Below, piece after piece: positions 17,127 through 26,302 of a stretch of 64,000 nt of DNA. The DNA is taken from the NCBI RefSeq assembly GCF_021390515.1, contig NZ_JAJUXI010000004.1, positions 186,001 through 250,000 of the forward strand, written 5' to 3'. The notes beneath the pieces are model-generated. The model ran no database searches and was not told where the DNA came from. It saw nothing but the letters and a program-made list of their open reading frames with translations. How positions within the stretch are numbered: the stretch's first letter is position 1; every line of letters starts with the position of its first letter. The stretch is from Dyadobacter sp. CY326. GTDB lineage: Bacteria > Bacteroidota > Bacteroidia > Cytophagales > Spirosomataceae. The position numbers and the translations under genes are program-made.

Positions 17127-19049
17127 ATGAAAAAGATATTTAATATAACAGTGTTTTTAATGCTTTTGCTTAGCTGGGGCTGCAACGACGACGATTTTTT
17201 GAACCGCCCGCCAACAAACATTCTCACCGAAGAACAGGTTTGGGGCGATGAAGGGCAAGTGTTATCCCTTTTGGGAAATTTATACAACCGATATGTTGAT
17301 CTTTCCAATTTCAAAGACTTCCCACGCCCGGGATTGACCACGTTGCCGGGCTGGACACGGATGGCGGATTTCAACGAAGCATTCTGGTCCGAAGCCGGCC
17401 GTTATAATGAGTTTCAAAACAGCGGATGGGATTTTAACACATGGTCTATTTGGGATTATGGTTACATCCGCGAAATGAATTTATTTATCCAAAAATGCAC
17501 CGTAGCAGAAAAGCTGTCACCGGCTGTCCGCGATCGTTATTTGGCAGAAGCGAGATTTCTGCGCGCTTCCTATTATTTCGAATTGGTAAAACGCATGGGC
17601 GGCGTGCCATTGATCTTAGAGCCAATGACATACGATTTCAGCGGCGATCCCACTTATCTGCAGCATGCACGTGCCAAAGAATCAGAAATTTATGATTTTG
17701 TGATCAAAGAAGCAGAGGAAATTAAGTCTAAGCTTCCCGTCAATGCAGCGGAAAAGTCGAGAGTTACCCAGGCAGCAGCATTGGCTATGCAAGCCAGAGC
17801 GGCGCTTTATGCCGGATCAATTGCCAAATATGGCGTCAACACACCTTCGGTTTCATTGCCTGGCGGAGAGGTTGGGATTCCTGCAAATCTGGCAACAGGT
17901 TATTATACCAAAGCATTAAGCGCGGCCAAGGAAATCATCAGCGGTTCGGCGGGTGCGTATGCGCTTTACAACAAGAAGCCCGATTTATCAGAAAACTTTG
18001 CAAGCATTTTTTATGACAAAGCAAACAACTCGGAAGTGATTTTCGCTGAGGATTTCAAGTTGCAAAGTGGCAAGGTGCATTATTTTACAGGCTGGAACCA
18101 ACCGCGTTATGGTGCTGAGGAAGAGGAGGGTGGCAGAATTAATCCTTCGTTGAACCTGGTTGAAGCATTTGAGAAACTGGATAACACTTTCGCGCGCATT
18201 CCAACAACCAATGCAGCAGGTGCACCTTTATATTATGCCAATCAAACCGACATTTTTGAAGGACGCGACGCAAGACTTGCCGGAACGGTGATGTTGCCGG
18301 GAACAACTTTCAAGGGCCGAACCATTGACGTTTGGGCTGGTTATCAACTTGCCAATGGCTCCATTGTAAGCGGCGATGACCGTGGTGCGCAAAAAACTTT
18401 ACCCGGCAAAACCGTCCCCGAACAAGTCGTGGGCTTTGACGGACCAATCGACGGTTTCGAATTCACGGCACAGACCGGATTTTACCTCCGCAAATATCTC
18501 GATCCCGTTGTAGGATCAGGCCAGCGCGGTGTTAACAGCGAAGTTTGGTTTGTGCGTTATCGCTACGCCGAAGTGCTTTTGAATGCAGCTGAGGCCGCTT
18601 TTGAATTGGGGCAAACAGCAGTTGCAGCAGGTTATATGAACCAGGTGCGTGCCCGAGCCGGACTCTTGAAACCTTTATCAGCAGGCGAAATTACATTTGA
18701 TAGAATCGCGCACGAGCGCCGCGTCGAGCTTGCTTTCGAAGGACATTACCACTATGATATTCAGCGATGGAGGATCGCCCATATTGTCATGGACGGGAAC
18801 GCGATCAGTGCCGCAGATTTGTCAAAAGATCTTGGAAAAGCAACCAAAAGAAACACGCAGCCGTGGGGACTTTGGTCTTATAAAGTGTATGATCCGTCTT
18901 CACCCAACAATGGAAAATGGATTTACAAGCCTGTGAAGCTAAGCCGTGTAACCGGAGCCGACCGTTTTCAGTTGGGCAACTATTACTCATTGATCGCGGA
19001 CGACATCATTAATAATAATCCAAAGATCGTCCGGAACCCAAATCACTAG
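17127..19049 (+). CDS. SusD/RagB-family outer-membrane lipoprotein (PUL A)
   Basis: A 640-residue SusD-type glycan-binding lipoprotein with a lipobox ending at Cys19 (LLLSWGC). The N-terminal TPR-like region includes FLRASYYFELVKRMGGVPLI near residue 145, and the C-terminal SusD signature RIAHERRVELAFEGHYHYDIQRW lies near residue 535. It is longer than the usual 500-550 residues. It forms the lid of the SusC channel and binds the incoming substrate. It is cotranscribed with susC and the DUF3823 gene. Confidence 0.95.
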   Translation: MKKIFNITVFLMLLLSWGCNDDDFLNRPPTNILTEEQVWGDEGQVLSLLGNLYNRYVDLSNFKDFPRPGLTTLPGWTRMADFNEAFWSEAGRYNEFQNSGWDFNTWSIWDYGYIREMNLFIQKCTVAEKLSPAVRDRYLAEARFLRASYYFELVKRMGGVPLILEPMTYDFSGDPTYLQHARAKESEIYDFVIKEAEEIKSKLPVNAAEKSRVTQAAALAMQARAALYAGSIAKYGVNTPSVSLPGGEVGIPANLATGYYTKALSAAKEIISGSAGAYALYNKKPDLSENFASIFYDKANNSEVIFAEDFKLQSGKVHYFTGWNQPRYGAEEEEGGRINPSLNLVEAFEKLDNTFARIPTTNAAGAPLYYANQTDIFEGRDARLAGTVMLPGTTFKGRTIDVWAGYQLANGSIVSGDDRGAQKTLPGKTVPEQVVGFDGPIDGFEFTAQTGFYLRKYLDPVVGSGQRGVNSEVWFVRYRYAEVLLNAAEAAFELGQTAVAAGYMNQVRARAGLLKPLSAGEITFDRIAHERRVELAFEGHYHYDIQRWRIAHIVMDGNAISAADLSKDLGKATKRNTQPWGLWSYKVYDPSSPNNGKWIYKPVKLSRVTGADRFQLGNYYSLIADDIINNNPKIVRNPNH

Positions 19050-19076
19050 ATCATCACATTCAAAAGATACGATATC

Positions 19077-19778
19077 ATGAAAATCAGATTTCATATTCTA
19101 TCACTTTTGGCCCTGATTGCCCTTTTTGCTGCTTGTGAAAAGGACAATTTTACGGAGCCCAAGTCGACATTATCAGGCCAAATCGTTTACAATGGCGAGC
19201 CTATTGGCGTCGAATACAACCAGGTGAGGCTGCAATTGTGGCAACCGGGCTTTGGTAAGCTTGCCGCCATAGATGCGCAGGTGGATCAGGACGGTTCATA
19301 TTCTGCGGTGCTCTTTAACGGTAAATACAAATTGGTTGTGCCAAAAGGGAGAGGGCCATTCAGGACAACGGAAAAGGACGCTGCGGCAAAAGATACGCTT
19401 TTCGTTAGCCTCGAAGGAAACCAGAAAGTGGACGTGGAAGTGACGCCTTACTATATGATCCGCACGCCTCAATTCAACGGAGGCGAGAGTAAAGTTGCTG
19501 CCACTTTTAAACTTGAAAAGATCATTTCTGGTGTCAATGCGAAAGATATTGAGCGCGTTTCGCTCTTTATCAATAAAACGCAGCTCGTATCGCGCGCCAA
19601 CAATGTGGGCGTAACCGACATTGCCGGTGCTGACATCAAAAACCTCAACGCAATCGCCTTATCCACCGATATTCCCGCTTTGGTGCCCACTCAAAAGTAT
19701 GTTTTTGCAAGAATAGGGGTCAAAATTAAAGATGTAGAGGACATGATCTTCTCGCCCGTTCAGAAAGTGGATTTTTAA
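19077..19778 (+). CDS. DUF3823-type surface lipoprotein (PUL A)
   Basis: A 233-residue lipoprotein with lipobox LFAAC (Cys20). Residues ~30-120 look like a carboxypeptidase-regulatory-like or prealbumin-like beta-sandwich (LSGQIVYNGEPIG, then VPKGRGPF), followed by a second beta-domain. This is the pattern of DUF3823 proteins that follow SusD in many Bacteroidota PULs and probably act as surface glycan-binding proteins. It is 27 bp after susD. Substrate unknown. Confidence 0.8.
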   Translation: MKIRFHILSLLALIALFAACEKDNFTEPKSTLSGQIVYNGEPIGVEYNQVRLQLWQPGFGKLAAIDAQVDQDGSYSAVLFNGKYKLVVPKGRGPFRTTEKDAAAKDTLFVSLEGNQKVDVEVTPYYMIRTPQFNGGESKVAATFKLEKIISGVNAKDIERVSLFINKTQLVSRANNVGVTDIAGADIKNLNAIALSTDIPALVPTQKYVFARIGVKIKDVEDMIFSPVQKVDF

Positions 19779-19810
19779 TATTTTGACCAAAAAACAAAAC
19801 AGCGTAGTTA

Positions 19811-22800
19811 ATGAGGAAGTACATTTTAATATTGCTTATCGGGTTATTGACATTAGGGTGTGCAAAGCGTGATACAAGTTCTTCTGGCGTTAAATCAAGT
19901 GTTTCAAAAGGCAGAAGGGCAGAAGTGCTTTTTCTTGGACATAACAGCAAACACCACGATTCCGGAAAATATGCACCCTGGCTTTCGGTAAAACTGTTCA
20001 AAAGCGGCATCAACATGTCATACACCGCCGACCTGAATGACATTAATCCCGAAAACCTTAAAAAATACGACGGCCTGATTATCTACGCCAATCACGATTC
20101 GCTGTCGCCGGCACAGGAAAGCGCAATGAAAGCCTTTGTCGAAAGCGGCAAGGGTCTCATTCCGCTACATTCAGCTTCGGGCTGTTTCAGGAATTCCAAT
20201 TGGTATATCAAAACCACCGGCGGACAATTTGCTTCTCATAAAACAGGCAGTTTTAAAAACACGATCCTTAAAGCGGATCATCCTGTAATGCAGGGCATTA
20301 CGGACTTCGAAACCTGGGACGAAACCTATGTTCACAAAAATCTGAATCCTGATAAAACTGTCTTGGGCGAGCGCGTAGAAGGTGATGTGCATGAGCCTTA
20401 CACGTGGGTGCGCAATGAAGGAAAAGGTCGTGTTTTTTACACTGCTTATGGTCATGAAGACAGCACCTGGACTAACAAAGGCTTTCTCGATTTGGTAAGA
20501 AATGGTGTCTTATGGGCCATCGGCGACAATGTAAAGGCTGAAATTGCTGCATTGAAATTGCCGGACGTTGACATTTACCAATCCGACACGATTTCAAAAT
20601 ATACGAAGAGACATGTCGTCAACAGGATGCAGGAATCGCTTTCACCAAGCGAATCCAACAAGCTTACGCAAGTTCCTGCCGATTTTGAAATACAGCTTTT
20701 CGCCGCAGAGCCCGACATTACCAATCCCATTGCGATGGCTTGGGATGAAAAGGGCAGGTTATGGGTCGTGGAATCGGTGGATTATCCCAACACTTTTAAG
20801 GAAACAGACGGCGCTGCAAATGACCGCATCAAGATTTGCGAAGACACCAACGGCGACGGAAAGGCTGACAAATTCACCGTTTTTGCGGACAAGCTGAACA
20901 TTCCTACCAGCATGGTTTTTTCAAATGGGGGGATCATTGTTTCTATGGCGCCGGACTTCATTTTTATGAAAGACACCAATGGTGACGACATTGCTGACGT
21001 GCGCGAAGTGATTATAACCGGCTGGGGCAAAAACGATACGCACGCCGGGCCTTCCAACTTGCAATATGGTTTTGATAACAAAATCTGGGGCGTGCTGGGT
21101 TACTCCGGTTTCAATGGCACGATCGACGGTAAAAAATTCAACTTTCCGCAAGGGGTTTATCATTTCAAACCAGATGGAAAAGAGTTTGCATTCCTGGGAA
21201 ACAGCAGCAATAACACCTGGGGGCTGGGCATAACGGAAGACAATAATGTGTTCCTCTCAACCGCCAACAACACCCACAGTGCCTTTTATTCGATGCCGGG
21301 CCAATATATGCAGCGCACGCTTGGCGATGATCAGCCGCCGGTTCTAGCTGTTCAAAAAATTGACGGACATTATGACGCACATTCCGTGACGCCCAATTTA
21401 CGCCAGGTCGATGTTGTCGGCGGTTTCACTTCCGCAGCCGGCCATCGTTTTTATACGGCAAGAAGTTTTCCCAAGGAATACTGGAACCGCATTGCATTTG
21501 TGACGGAGCCCACGATTCGTCTCGTGCATAAGGCAATTCTGGAACCTGATGGAGCAGGTTTTAAAGAAAAAGATGGCTGGAATTTTATGGCAAGCTCGGA
21601 TGAATGGTTTGGTCCCGTACAAGCAGAAACCGGACCCGACGGAGCCGTCTGGATCGCCGATTGGTATAACTTCATCATTCAACACAATGTATTTGTGCCC
21701 GCACAATCGCCCGCAGAGTTCATTATGCCATTCAAAGAACAGCCGCACGGACCGGGCAATGCATTCAGCAGCCCGATGCGCGATTTAAATCATGGCCGGA
21801 TTTACAGGGTTGTTTACAAAAACGGCAAGAAAACGTCGCCAATGAAATTGTCAAAAGACGACTTGCCGGGCTTGGTTGCCGCTTTGGAATATGACAACAT
21901 GTTCTGGCGCATGACCGCCCAGCGGCTTTTGGTAGAATCAAAAAAACTTTCCGTTGTCCCTGATCTTTACAAAATCATTAATAATCCGAAAGTCGATGAA
22001 ATCGGTTTGAACAGTCCAGCCGTGCACGCATTATGGACATTGCATGGACTTGGCGTCTTGGATGGGTCAAATGTTGAAGCTTTACAAGTTGTAAACAAGG
22101 CATTGACGCATCCGGCAGCAGGCGTTCGCAAAGCGGCAGCAAGTGTTTTGCCAAAAAATGAACAAAGTTTTGAAATGCTTCAAAAAGGCATGAAAGATGC
22201 CAACTTGAATACGCGTTTGAGTGTTTTCGTAGCATTGATCGATCTGCCGGCTTCGGAAAAAGTGGGCGAAGCGGTTAATCACGCCGCATTAGATGAGCAG
22301 AATGCAAAAGATCCATGGCTGTCCAAAGCATTATTGGCAGCCGCTATTAGCCATGAAAAAGGATTTTTGGCTGCTTCACAAAAGCAGTCGTTAAAATCCA
22401 CATTTACAGAACAAGTCACCAAGGCACTTTCCCGGGAAGTGTATCCGCTAGGCCGCAGAAATACGCTCCAATTTCCGCCTGATGTGTCCGGTAAGGAAAT
22501 TACCATTAAAGCCAGCATCACCAAGTCGAAAGACAAACCATTGCAAGGCTTCATTGCCGGACAAGGAGGAAAAGATGGTGGTTATGCTTTATACATTCAG
22601 GACGGAAAGCTCATTATGGCCGTCAAGCAGCACGGAACGTTGAGTCAGGCCGTAACAAATGAGCCGCTGCCAGAGAAGTTTGACGTCGTGGCCAGTTTGA
22701 CCAAAAGCGGTGACATTACCATAGCCGTTGATGGCAAAGAGGCGGCGAGAGGCAAGGCGCATATGCTCTTCACTACGCCTTTAGGCAACACGGTCCGGAC

Positions 22801-23347
22801 AGGCGAGGATCTGGAAGGAGAGGATAAGATCGGTTCTTATGAGGGTAAATTTGGATTTGCAGGCAATTTTCAAAAAGCATCATTGGAGCTAAACCGACCG
22901 TCGGAAAGTGATGCGAATGAGCATGCAAGTAAAAAAGCCGCAACGACAAGCACTTTGAAATCATCCAATGCGACCGTCATTGAGCTGAAAGTGGAAAAGG
23001 AGATCATGCAATTTGATAAAAAGCAGTTCACTGTGAAAGCCGGGCAAAAAGTGGTTATCAACCTGGAAAATCCCGATGGCATGCAGCACAATTTGGTCAT
23101 TATTAAACCAGGCACTTTGCAAAAAGTTGGCAGTGCGGCGGACGAAATGCTGCGCGACCCGAAAGCTGCTGAAAAACAATATGTTCCAAAAATTGCAGAA
23201 GTGTTATATGCAACCAGATTAGTCAACTCCGGAGAAACGATTTCGCTTGAATTCACTGTCCCAAACGAACCCGGAGATTACACGTATGTCTGCACATTTC
23301 CAGGCCATTGGCGCGGAATGAATGGCATAATGCGGGTTGTGAAGTGA
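19811..23347 (+). CDS. Multidomain lipoprotein: ThuA + PQQ/NHL-type dehydrogenase + HEAT + LamG-like + cupredoxin
   Basis: A 1178-residue lipoprotein (lipobox LTLGC, Cys17). Domains in order: ThuA-like (~38-240, AEVLFLGHNSKHHDSGKYAPWL, GLIPLHSASGCF); a beta-propeller of the Pirellula/Verrucomicrobium membrane-bound dehydrogenase type (~280-650, PADFEIQLFAAEPDITNPIAM, ICEDTNGDGKADKFTVFAD); HEAT-like helices (~670-860); a concanavalin/LamG-like domain (~890-1035); and a C-terminal type 1 copper domain (~1070-1178) with ligands His in MQHN, Cys in YVCTFPGHW, the following His, and Met in RGMNGIM. No CxxCH heme motif is seen. It probably oxidises a sugar at the cell surface or in the periplasm and passes electrons to copper. 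It lies 32 bp after the DUF3823 gene. Confidence 0.85.
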   Translation: MRKYILILLIGLLTLGCAKRDTSSSGVKSSVSKGRRAEVLFLGHNSKHHDSGKYAPWLSVKLFKSGINMSYTADLNDINPENLKKYDGLIIYANHDSLSPAQESAMKAFVESGKGLIPLHSASGCFRNSNWYIKTTGGQFASHKTGSFKNTILKADHPVMQGITDFETWDETYVHKNLNPDKTVLGERVEGDVHEPYTWVRNEGKGRVFYTAYGHEDSTWTNKGFLDLVRNGVLWAIGDNVKAEIAALKLPDVDIYQSDTISKYTKRHVVNRMQESLSPSESNKLTQVPADFEIQLFAAEPDITNPIAMAWDEKGRLWVVESVDYPNTFKETDGAANDRIKICEDTNGDGKADKFTVFADKLNIPTSMVFSNGGIIVSMAPDFIFMKDTNGDDIADVREVIITGWGKNDTHAGPSNLQYGFDNKIWGVLGYSGFNGTIDGKKFNFPQGVYHFKPDGKEFAFLGNSSNNTWGLGITEDNNVFLSTANNTHSAFYSMPGQYMQRTLGDDQPPVLAVQKIDGHYDAHSVTPNLRQVDVVGGFTSAAGHRFYTARSFPKEYWNRIAFVTEPTIRLVHKAILEPDGAGFKEKDGWNFMASSDEWFGPVQAETGPDGAVWIADWYNFIIQHNVFVPAQSPAEFIMPFKEQPHGPGNAFSSPMRDLNHGRIYRVVYKNGKKTSPMKLSKDDLPGLVAALEYDNMFWRMTAQRLLVESKKLSVVPDLYKIINNPKVDEIGLNSPAVHALWTLHGLGVLDGSNVEALQVVNKALTHPAAGVRKAAASVLPKNEQSFEMLQKGMKDANLNTRLSVFVALIDLPASEKVGEAVNHAALDEQNAKDPWLSKALLAAAISHEKGFLAASQKQSLKSTFTEQVTKALSREVYPLGRRNTLQFPPDVSGKEITIKASITKSKDKPLQGFIAGQGGKDGGYALYIQDGKLIMAVKQHGTLSQAVTNEPLPEKFDVVASLTKSGDITIAVDGKEAARGKAHMLFTTPLGNTVRTGEDLEGEDKIGSYEGKFGFAGNFQKASLELNRPSESDANEHASKKAATTSTLKSSNATVIELKVEKEIMQFDKKQFTVKAGQKVVINLENPDGMQHNLVIIKPGTLQKVGSAADEMLRDPKAAEKQYVPKIAEVLYATRLVNSGETISLEFTVPNEPGDYTYVCTFPGHWRGMNGIMRVVK

Positions 23348-23394
23348 ATTTTTTATGTCCTAGAATCCTTGGCTTAACTTTTAATTTTTTTCAA

Positions 23395-24126
23395 ATGACA
23401 AATTCAATTTTTAGAACTTTTCTGACATTGCTCCTGCTCATTGCCGTCACGAGCGCTCATGCAGGGCCCGCTAATCCAGGAAAAAAAGCGATCCGCGTTT
23501 TACTCGTCGGAGGCGGATCTTCTCATGATTTTGATAAATGGTATAAAGGTGCAGACGTAGAAACTTTGCAAAAAGACGGCCTGGCGACAGTAGAATACAC
23601 AAGTGATCCGACGACTATTTTGGCCAAAATTAAAGACATTGACGTGCTCCTGCTGGCTAATAATCAGCCGATTGCTGATGACGCAACGCGCAAAGCGATA
23701 TTTGCATTCGTGGATGCAGGCAAAGGTTTGGTGCTTGCGCATCCTGCCCTTTGGTACAACTGGAAAGACTGGCCGGAATACAATCAAAAACTGGTCGGCG
23801 GCGGTTCAAAAGGGCATGACAAATATGGTCCTTTCGATGTGACAATCACGAATAAAAAGCATCCGGTAACCAAGAATGTCCCGGAAACATTTCACCTCGA
23901 CGACGAATTGTATTATCAAATTCCCGACGAGTCCGGCTCGCCTATCGAAGTGCTGGCAACCGCAAAAGCCGCCACTTCCGACAAAGTTTTCCCAAGCATT
24001 TTCATTGTAAAATATCCAAAAGGCAGGGTTGTGGGCATTGCATTGGGCCATGATGCCGCATCGCACACCATTGCGCCATATCAAACTATTCTTAGAAATG
24101 CCATCAGCTGGGCTGCTGGCCATTAA
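23395..24126 (+). CDS. Secreted ThuA-domain protein
   Basis: A 243-residue protein with a cleavable signal peptide (ending SAHAG) and one ThuA-like glutamine-amidotransferase-fold domain (~30-240; KAIRVLLVGGGSSHDFDKWY, GKGLVLAHPALWYNW, KGRVVGIALGHDAASH). ThuA proteins are linked to 3-keto-disaccharide use in trehalose and sucrose catabolism, and many Bacteroidota and Planctomycetes copies are exported. The frame opens earlier (23308, overlapping the previous gene), but the ATG at 23395 gives the signal peptide. It is the second ThuA domain in a row. Confidence 0.88.
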   Translation: MTNSIFRTFLTLLLLIAVTSAHAGPANPGKKAIRVLLVGGGSSHDFDKWYKGADVETLQKDGLATVEYTSDPTTILAKIKDIDVLLLANNQPIADDATRKAIFAFVDAGKGLVLAHPALWYNWKDWPEYNQKLVGGGSKGHDKYGPFDVTITNKKHPVTKNVPETFHLDDELYYQIPDESGSPIEVLATAKAATSDKVFPSIFIVKYPKGRVVGIALGHDAASHTIAPYQTILRNAISWAAGH

Positions 24127-24130
24127 TTAT

Positions 24131-24246
24131 CTCTGGATTGAAATCCAGAGCTGTCGGATTGGTCGTCCCTGACGGGACTGGCATTGATCCAAGGTAAGTC
24201 CCGTCAGGGACAAAGCATTATTTTAACCCTGGGCTTCAGCCCGGGG
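24131..24246. repeat. Triple-hairpin intergenic element (REP/BIME-like)
   Basis: Three inverted repeats fill the gap: 24131-24139 with 24142-24150; a perfect 15-bp pair, 24165-24179 with 24197-24211 (GTCCCTGACGGGACT and its complement); and 24227-24235 with 24238-24246, nine pairs including one G-U. There is no T-run, so a simple terminator is unlikely. It resembles the REP-type elements mobilised by RAYT transposases, but no other copy is seen in this window. Confidence 0.6.
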
Positions 24247-24271
24247 GAGCACAACTAAACAAACAAGCACA

Positions 24272-25387
24272 ATGAGTCAGACGCAAATCACAGTAGTCAT
24301 CGTTGGAATGGGTTTCGGAAAAGAATTTATCCCCATTTACCAAAGTCACCCGAACATCAAAGCCGTAGGCATTTGTACGCGCAGCAAAGAAACCCGTGAC
24401 GAACTGACTGCCAAATTTAACCTTGACCCAAACCTGGTTTTTGAGAATTTTGAAGACGTTCCAGGGAGAGACGATGTGGATGCAATTCACGTTGTGACGC
24501 CCGTTCCGGAGCACGCGAAAATGACCTTGGCGTCTTTGAATGCAGGAAAACACACGGCTTGCACCATTCCCATGGCGATGACGGTGGAAGATTGCACGGC
24601 AATTGTGGAAGCGAAACGCCGCTCAGGGAAAGTGTATATGATGATGGAAACAGCACTTTACACGCGTGAGTTTTTGTATGGGTTAAAGCTGGCCGAAAAT
24701 GGCGAACTGGGTCGCATCCAGTTTGTTCGTGGCTCGCACATTCAGGATATGAGCATGGAAGGTTGGGGCGAATACTGGAAAGGTTACCCGCCCATGCTGA
24801 ATGGTACGCACGCCATTTCTCCGCTTTTGAAAATCAACAACACCATTGCAGAAACGGTCGTTTGCCATGGCTCCGGCCGATTGAGTGATGATCTGGCAAG
24901 TCGTTATGGATCACCGTTTGCAGTAGAAACGGCTACATTTACATTGAAAAATTCGGATGTTGTTGCTGAAGCGACGCGTTCGTTATTTGATGTGGTGCGT
25001 CAATATCGCGAAAGTTATGATGTTTACGGCACCAAAATGTCCTTCGAGTGGGAGCAGTTGCAGGACGAAAGTCATATCATTTTTGATGGTGGTGAAAATG
25101 CAAAACGCATTGATGTCCCCGACACAGACGAACTGCTGATTGAGCCGATCAAGCATTTTACAAAACGAGAAAAGATTGATGATCCAAACCACGTTTCTTT
25201 CCTCCAAGGCGCAGGACACGGAGGATCGCACCCGCATTTGGTGCAGGAATTCGTTGCAGCAATCGTTGAAGGACGCGATTCGGCTGTGGATGCAGCATTG
25301 GCGGCGAACTACACTTGCGCAGGCATTTGTGCACACGAATCGGCCATGAAAGGCGGTGTTCGGGTAAATGTGCCAAGTTTTGAGTAG
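24272..25387 (+). CDS. Gfo/Idh/MocA-family oxidoreductase lacking the EKP lysine
   Basis: A 371-residue cytoplasmic NAD(P)-dependent oxidoreductase. The N-terminal Rossmann fold shows TVVIVGMGFGKEFIP, and the C-terminal alpha/beta substrate domain carries GSHIQDMSMEGWGEYW and a late GAGHGGSHPHLV. The family's usual EKP motif, whose lysine takes part in catalysis, is replaced by TIP (HTACTIPMAM, near residue 95). Members of this type dehydrogenate sugars, often at C3. It stands between ThuA and epimerase-like genes, and the spacing to the next gene is 55 bp with a palindrome in it. Confidence 0.88.
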   Translation: MSQTQITVVIVGMGFGKEFIPIYQSHPNIKAVGICTRSKETRDELTAKFNLDPNLVFENFEDVPGRDDVDAIHVVTPVPEHAKMTLASLNAGKHTACTIPMAMTVEDCTAIVEAKRRSGKVYMMMETALYTREFLYGLKLAENGELGRIQFVRGSHIQDMSMEGWGEYWKGYPPMLNGTHAISPLLKINNTIAETVVCHGSGRLSDDLASRYGSPFAVETATFTLKNSDVVAEATRSLFDVVRQYRESYDVYGTKMSFEWEQLQDESHIIFDGGENAKRIDVPDTDELLIEPIKHFTKREKIDDPNHVSFLQGAGHGGSHPHLVQEFVAAIVEGRDSAVDAALAANYTCAGICAHESAMKGGVRVNVPSFE

Positions 25388-25396
25388 ATCTTGAAC

Positions 25397-25428
25397 AGAC
25401 TTACCAAGTCTTAAGACTTGGTAAGTCT
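25397..25428. repeat. Perfect 32-bp palindrome
   Basis: Two 16-nt arms without spacer; the left arm is AGACTTACCAAGTCTT. It sits in the 55-bp gap between two cotranscribed genes. It shares its plan and most of its core with the longer palindrome at 59062-59110. Confidence 0.85.
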
Positions 25429-25442
25429 ATAAACTTTTCCAA

Positions 25443-26291
25443 ATGCTATTCGGAGCGAGCACTTTTATATGGGTTTCCCCCTTCTCAACGCAGCATATTG
25501 ACCTGCTTACCAAAGTCAAAAACATGGGCTATGACATTATTGAAATAGCCGTAGAAGACACAAGCATCATTGATTGGAATTTGATAAAAGCCGTTGCCCG
25601 TGATCTCGATTTGAAGATCACGGTCAGCGGCGCTTTCGGACCCGAGCGCGACATTTCCAGCACCGAGCCATTGCACAGACAACTTGGCAAGCAATACATT
25701 ATTGATTGCATTAAAATTGCACAAGATGTTGGCAGTCCAATCTTCGGCGGACCTGTTTATTCGGCCGTGGGCAAAACAAGGATTGTCTCGGACGAGCAGA
25801 AAAAACAGGAGCGCGGCTGGTGCATTGAAACATTGATCGAGATTGGACAAATCGCTGCTGATCATGGCGTTGTAGTTGGACTGGAACCGCTTAACCGCTT
25901 CGAAACCGACATGGTTAACACTGTTGATCAGGCGCTTTCGATTGTGAACGAAGTGGCGAGTCCGAACCTGAAAATTGTCTTGGACACATTCCATTCCAAC
26001 ATTGAAGAAAAAGACATTCCTGCTTCCGTCAGAAAGATTGGAAAAGACTTGCTATGTCACGTCCAAGGCAATGAAAGCGATCGTGGAACGCCTGGAACGG
26101 GACATTTGGAATGGGAAGGCATCCGGGACGCATTGGTGGAAATCGGTTATGAAGGCGCGGTTGTCATCGAAACTTTCGGGCAACCTTCCAAAGAACTAGC
26201 CCGTGCGGCCTGCATATGGCGACCGCTTGCCAACAGTGCTGACGAGCTTGCCACAGAAGGTCTGGCTTTTTACAAAAAACTGTTTTCCTAA
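25443..26291 (+). CDS. Sugar isomerase/epimerase, ketose 3-epimerase-like
   Basis: A 282-residue TIM barrel of the xylose-isomerase-like superfamily. The four metal ligands of the D-tagatose/D-psicose 3-epimerase group can be placed: Glu in GLEPLNRFE (~residue 152), Asp in VLDTFHSN (~182), His in CHVQGNESDRGTPG (~208) and Glu in VVIETFG (~243). The GTPGTGHLEW loop also fits that group. There is no signal peptide, so it is cytoplasmic. Related proteins in Bacteroides act on 3-keto-glycosides, so a role in that chemistry with the Gfo/Idh gene upstream is plausible. Simple ketose epimerisation is the alternative. Confidence 0.87.
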   Translation: MLFGASTFIWVSPFSTQHIDLLTKVKNMGYDIIEIAVEDTSIIDWNLIKAVARDLDLKITVSGAFGPERDISSTEPLHRQLGKQYIIDCIKIAQDVGSPIFGGPVYSAVGKTRIVSDEQKKQERGWCIETLIEIGQIAADHGVVVGLEPLNRFETDMVNTVDQALSIVNEVASPNLKIVLDTFHSNIEEKDIPASVRKIGKDLLCHVQGNESDRGTPGTGHLEWEGIRDALVEIGYEGAVVIETFGQPSKELARAACIWRPLANSADELATEGLAFYKKLFS

Positions 26292-26302
26292 TTCCGCCAC
26301 AT

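Noticed and set aside
24131..24246. Triple hairpin as an ordinary terminator
   Set aside because: No T-run follows any of the three stems, and the downstream gene belongs to the same functional run.
25485..25994. 169-residue antisense open frame in the epimerase-like gene
   Set aside because: Fully covered by a gene with all four metal ligands; no promoter or motif of its own.
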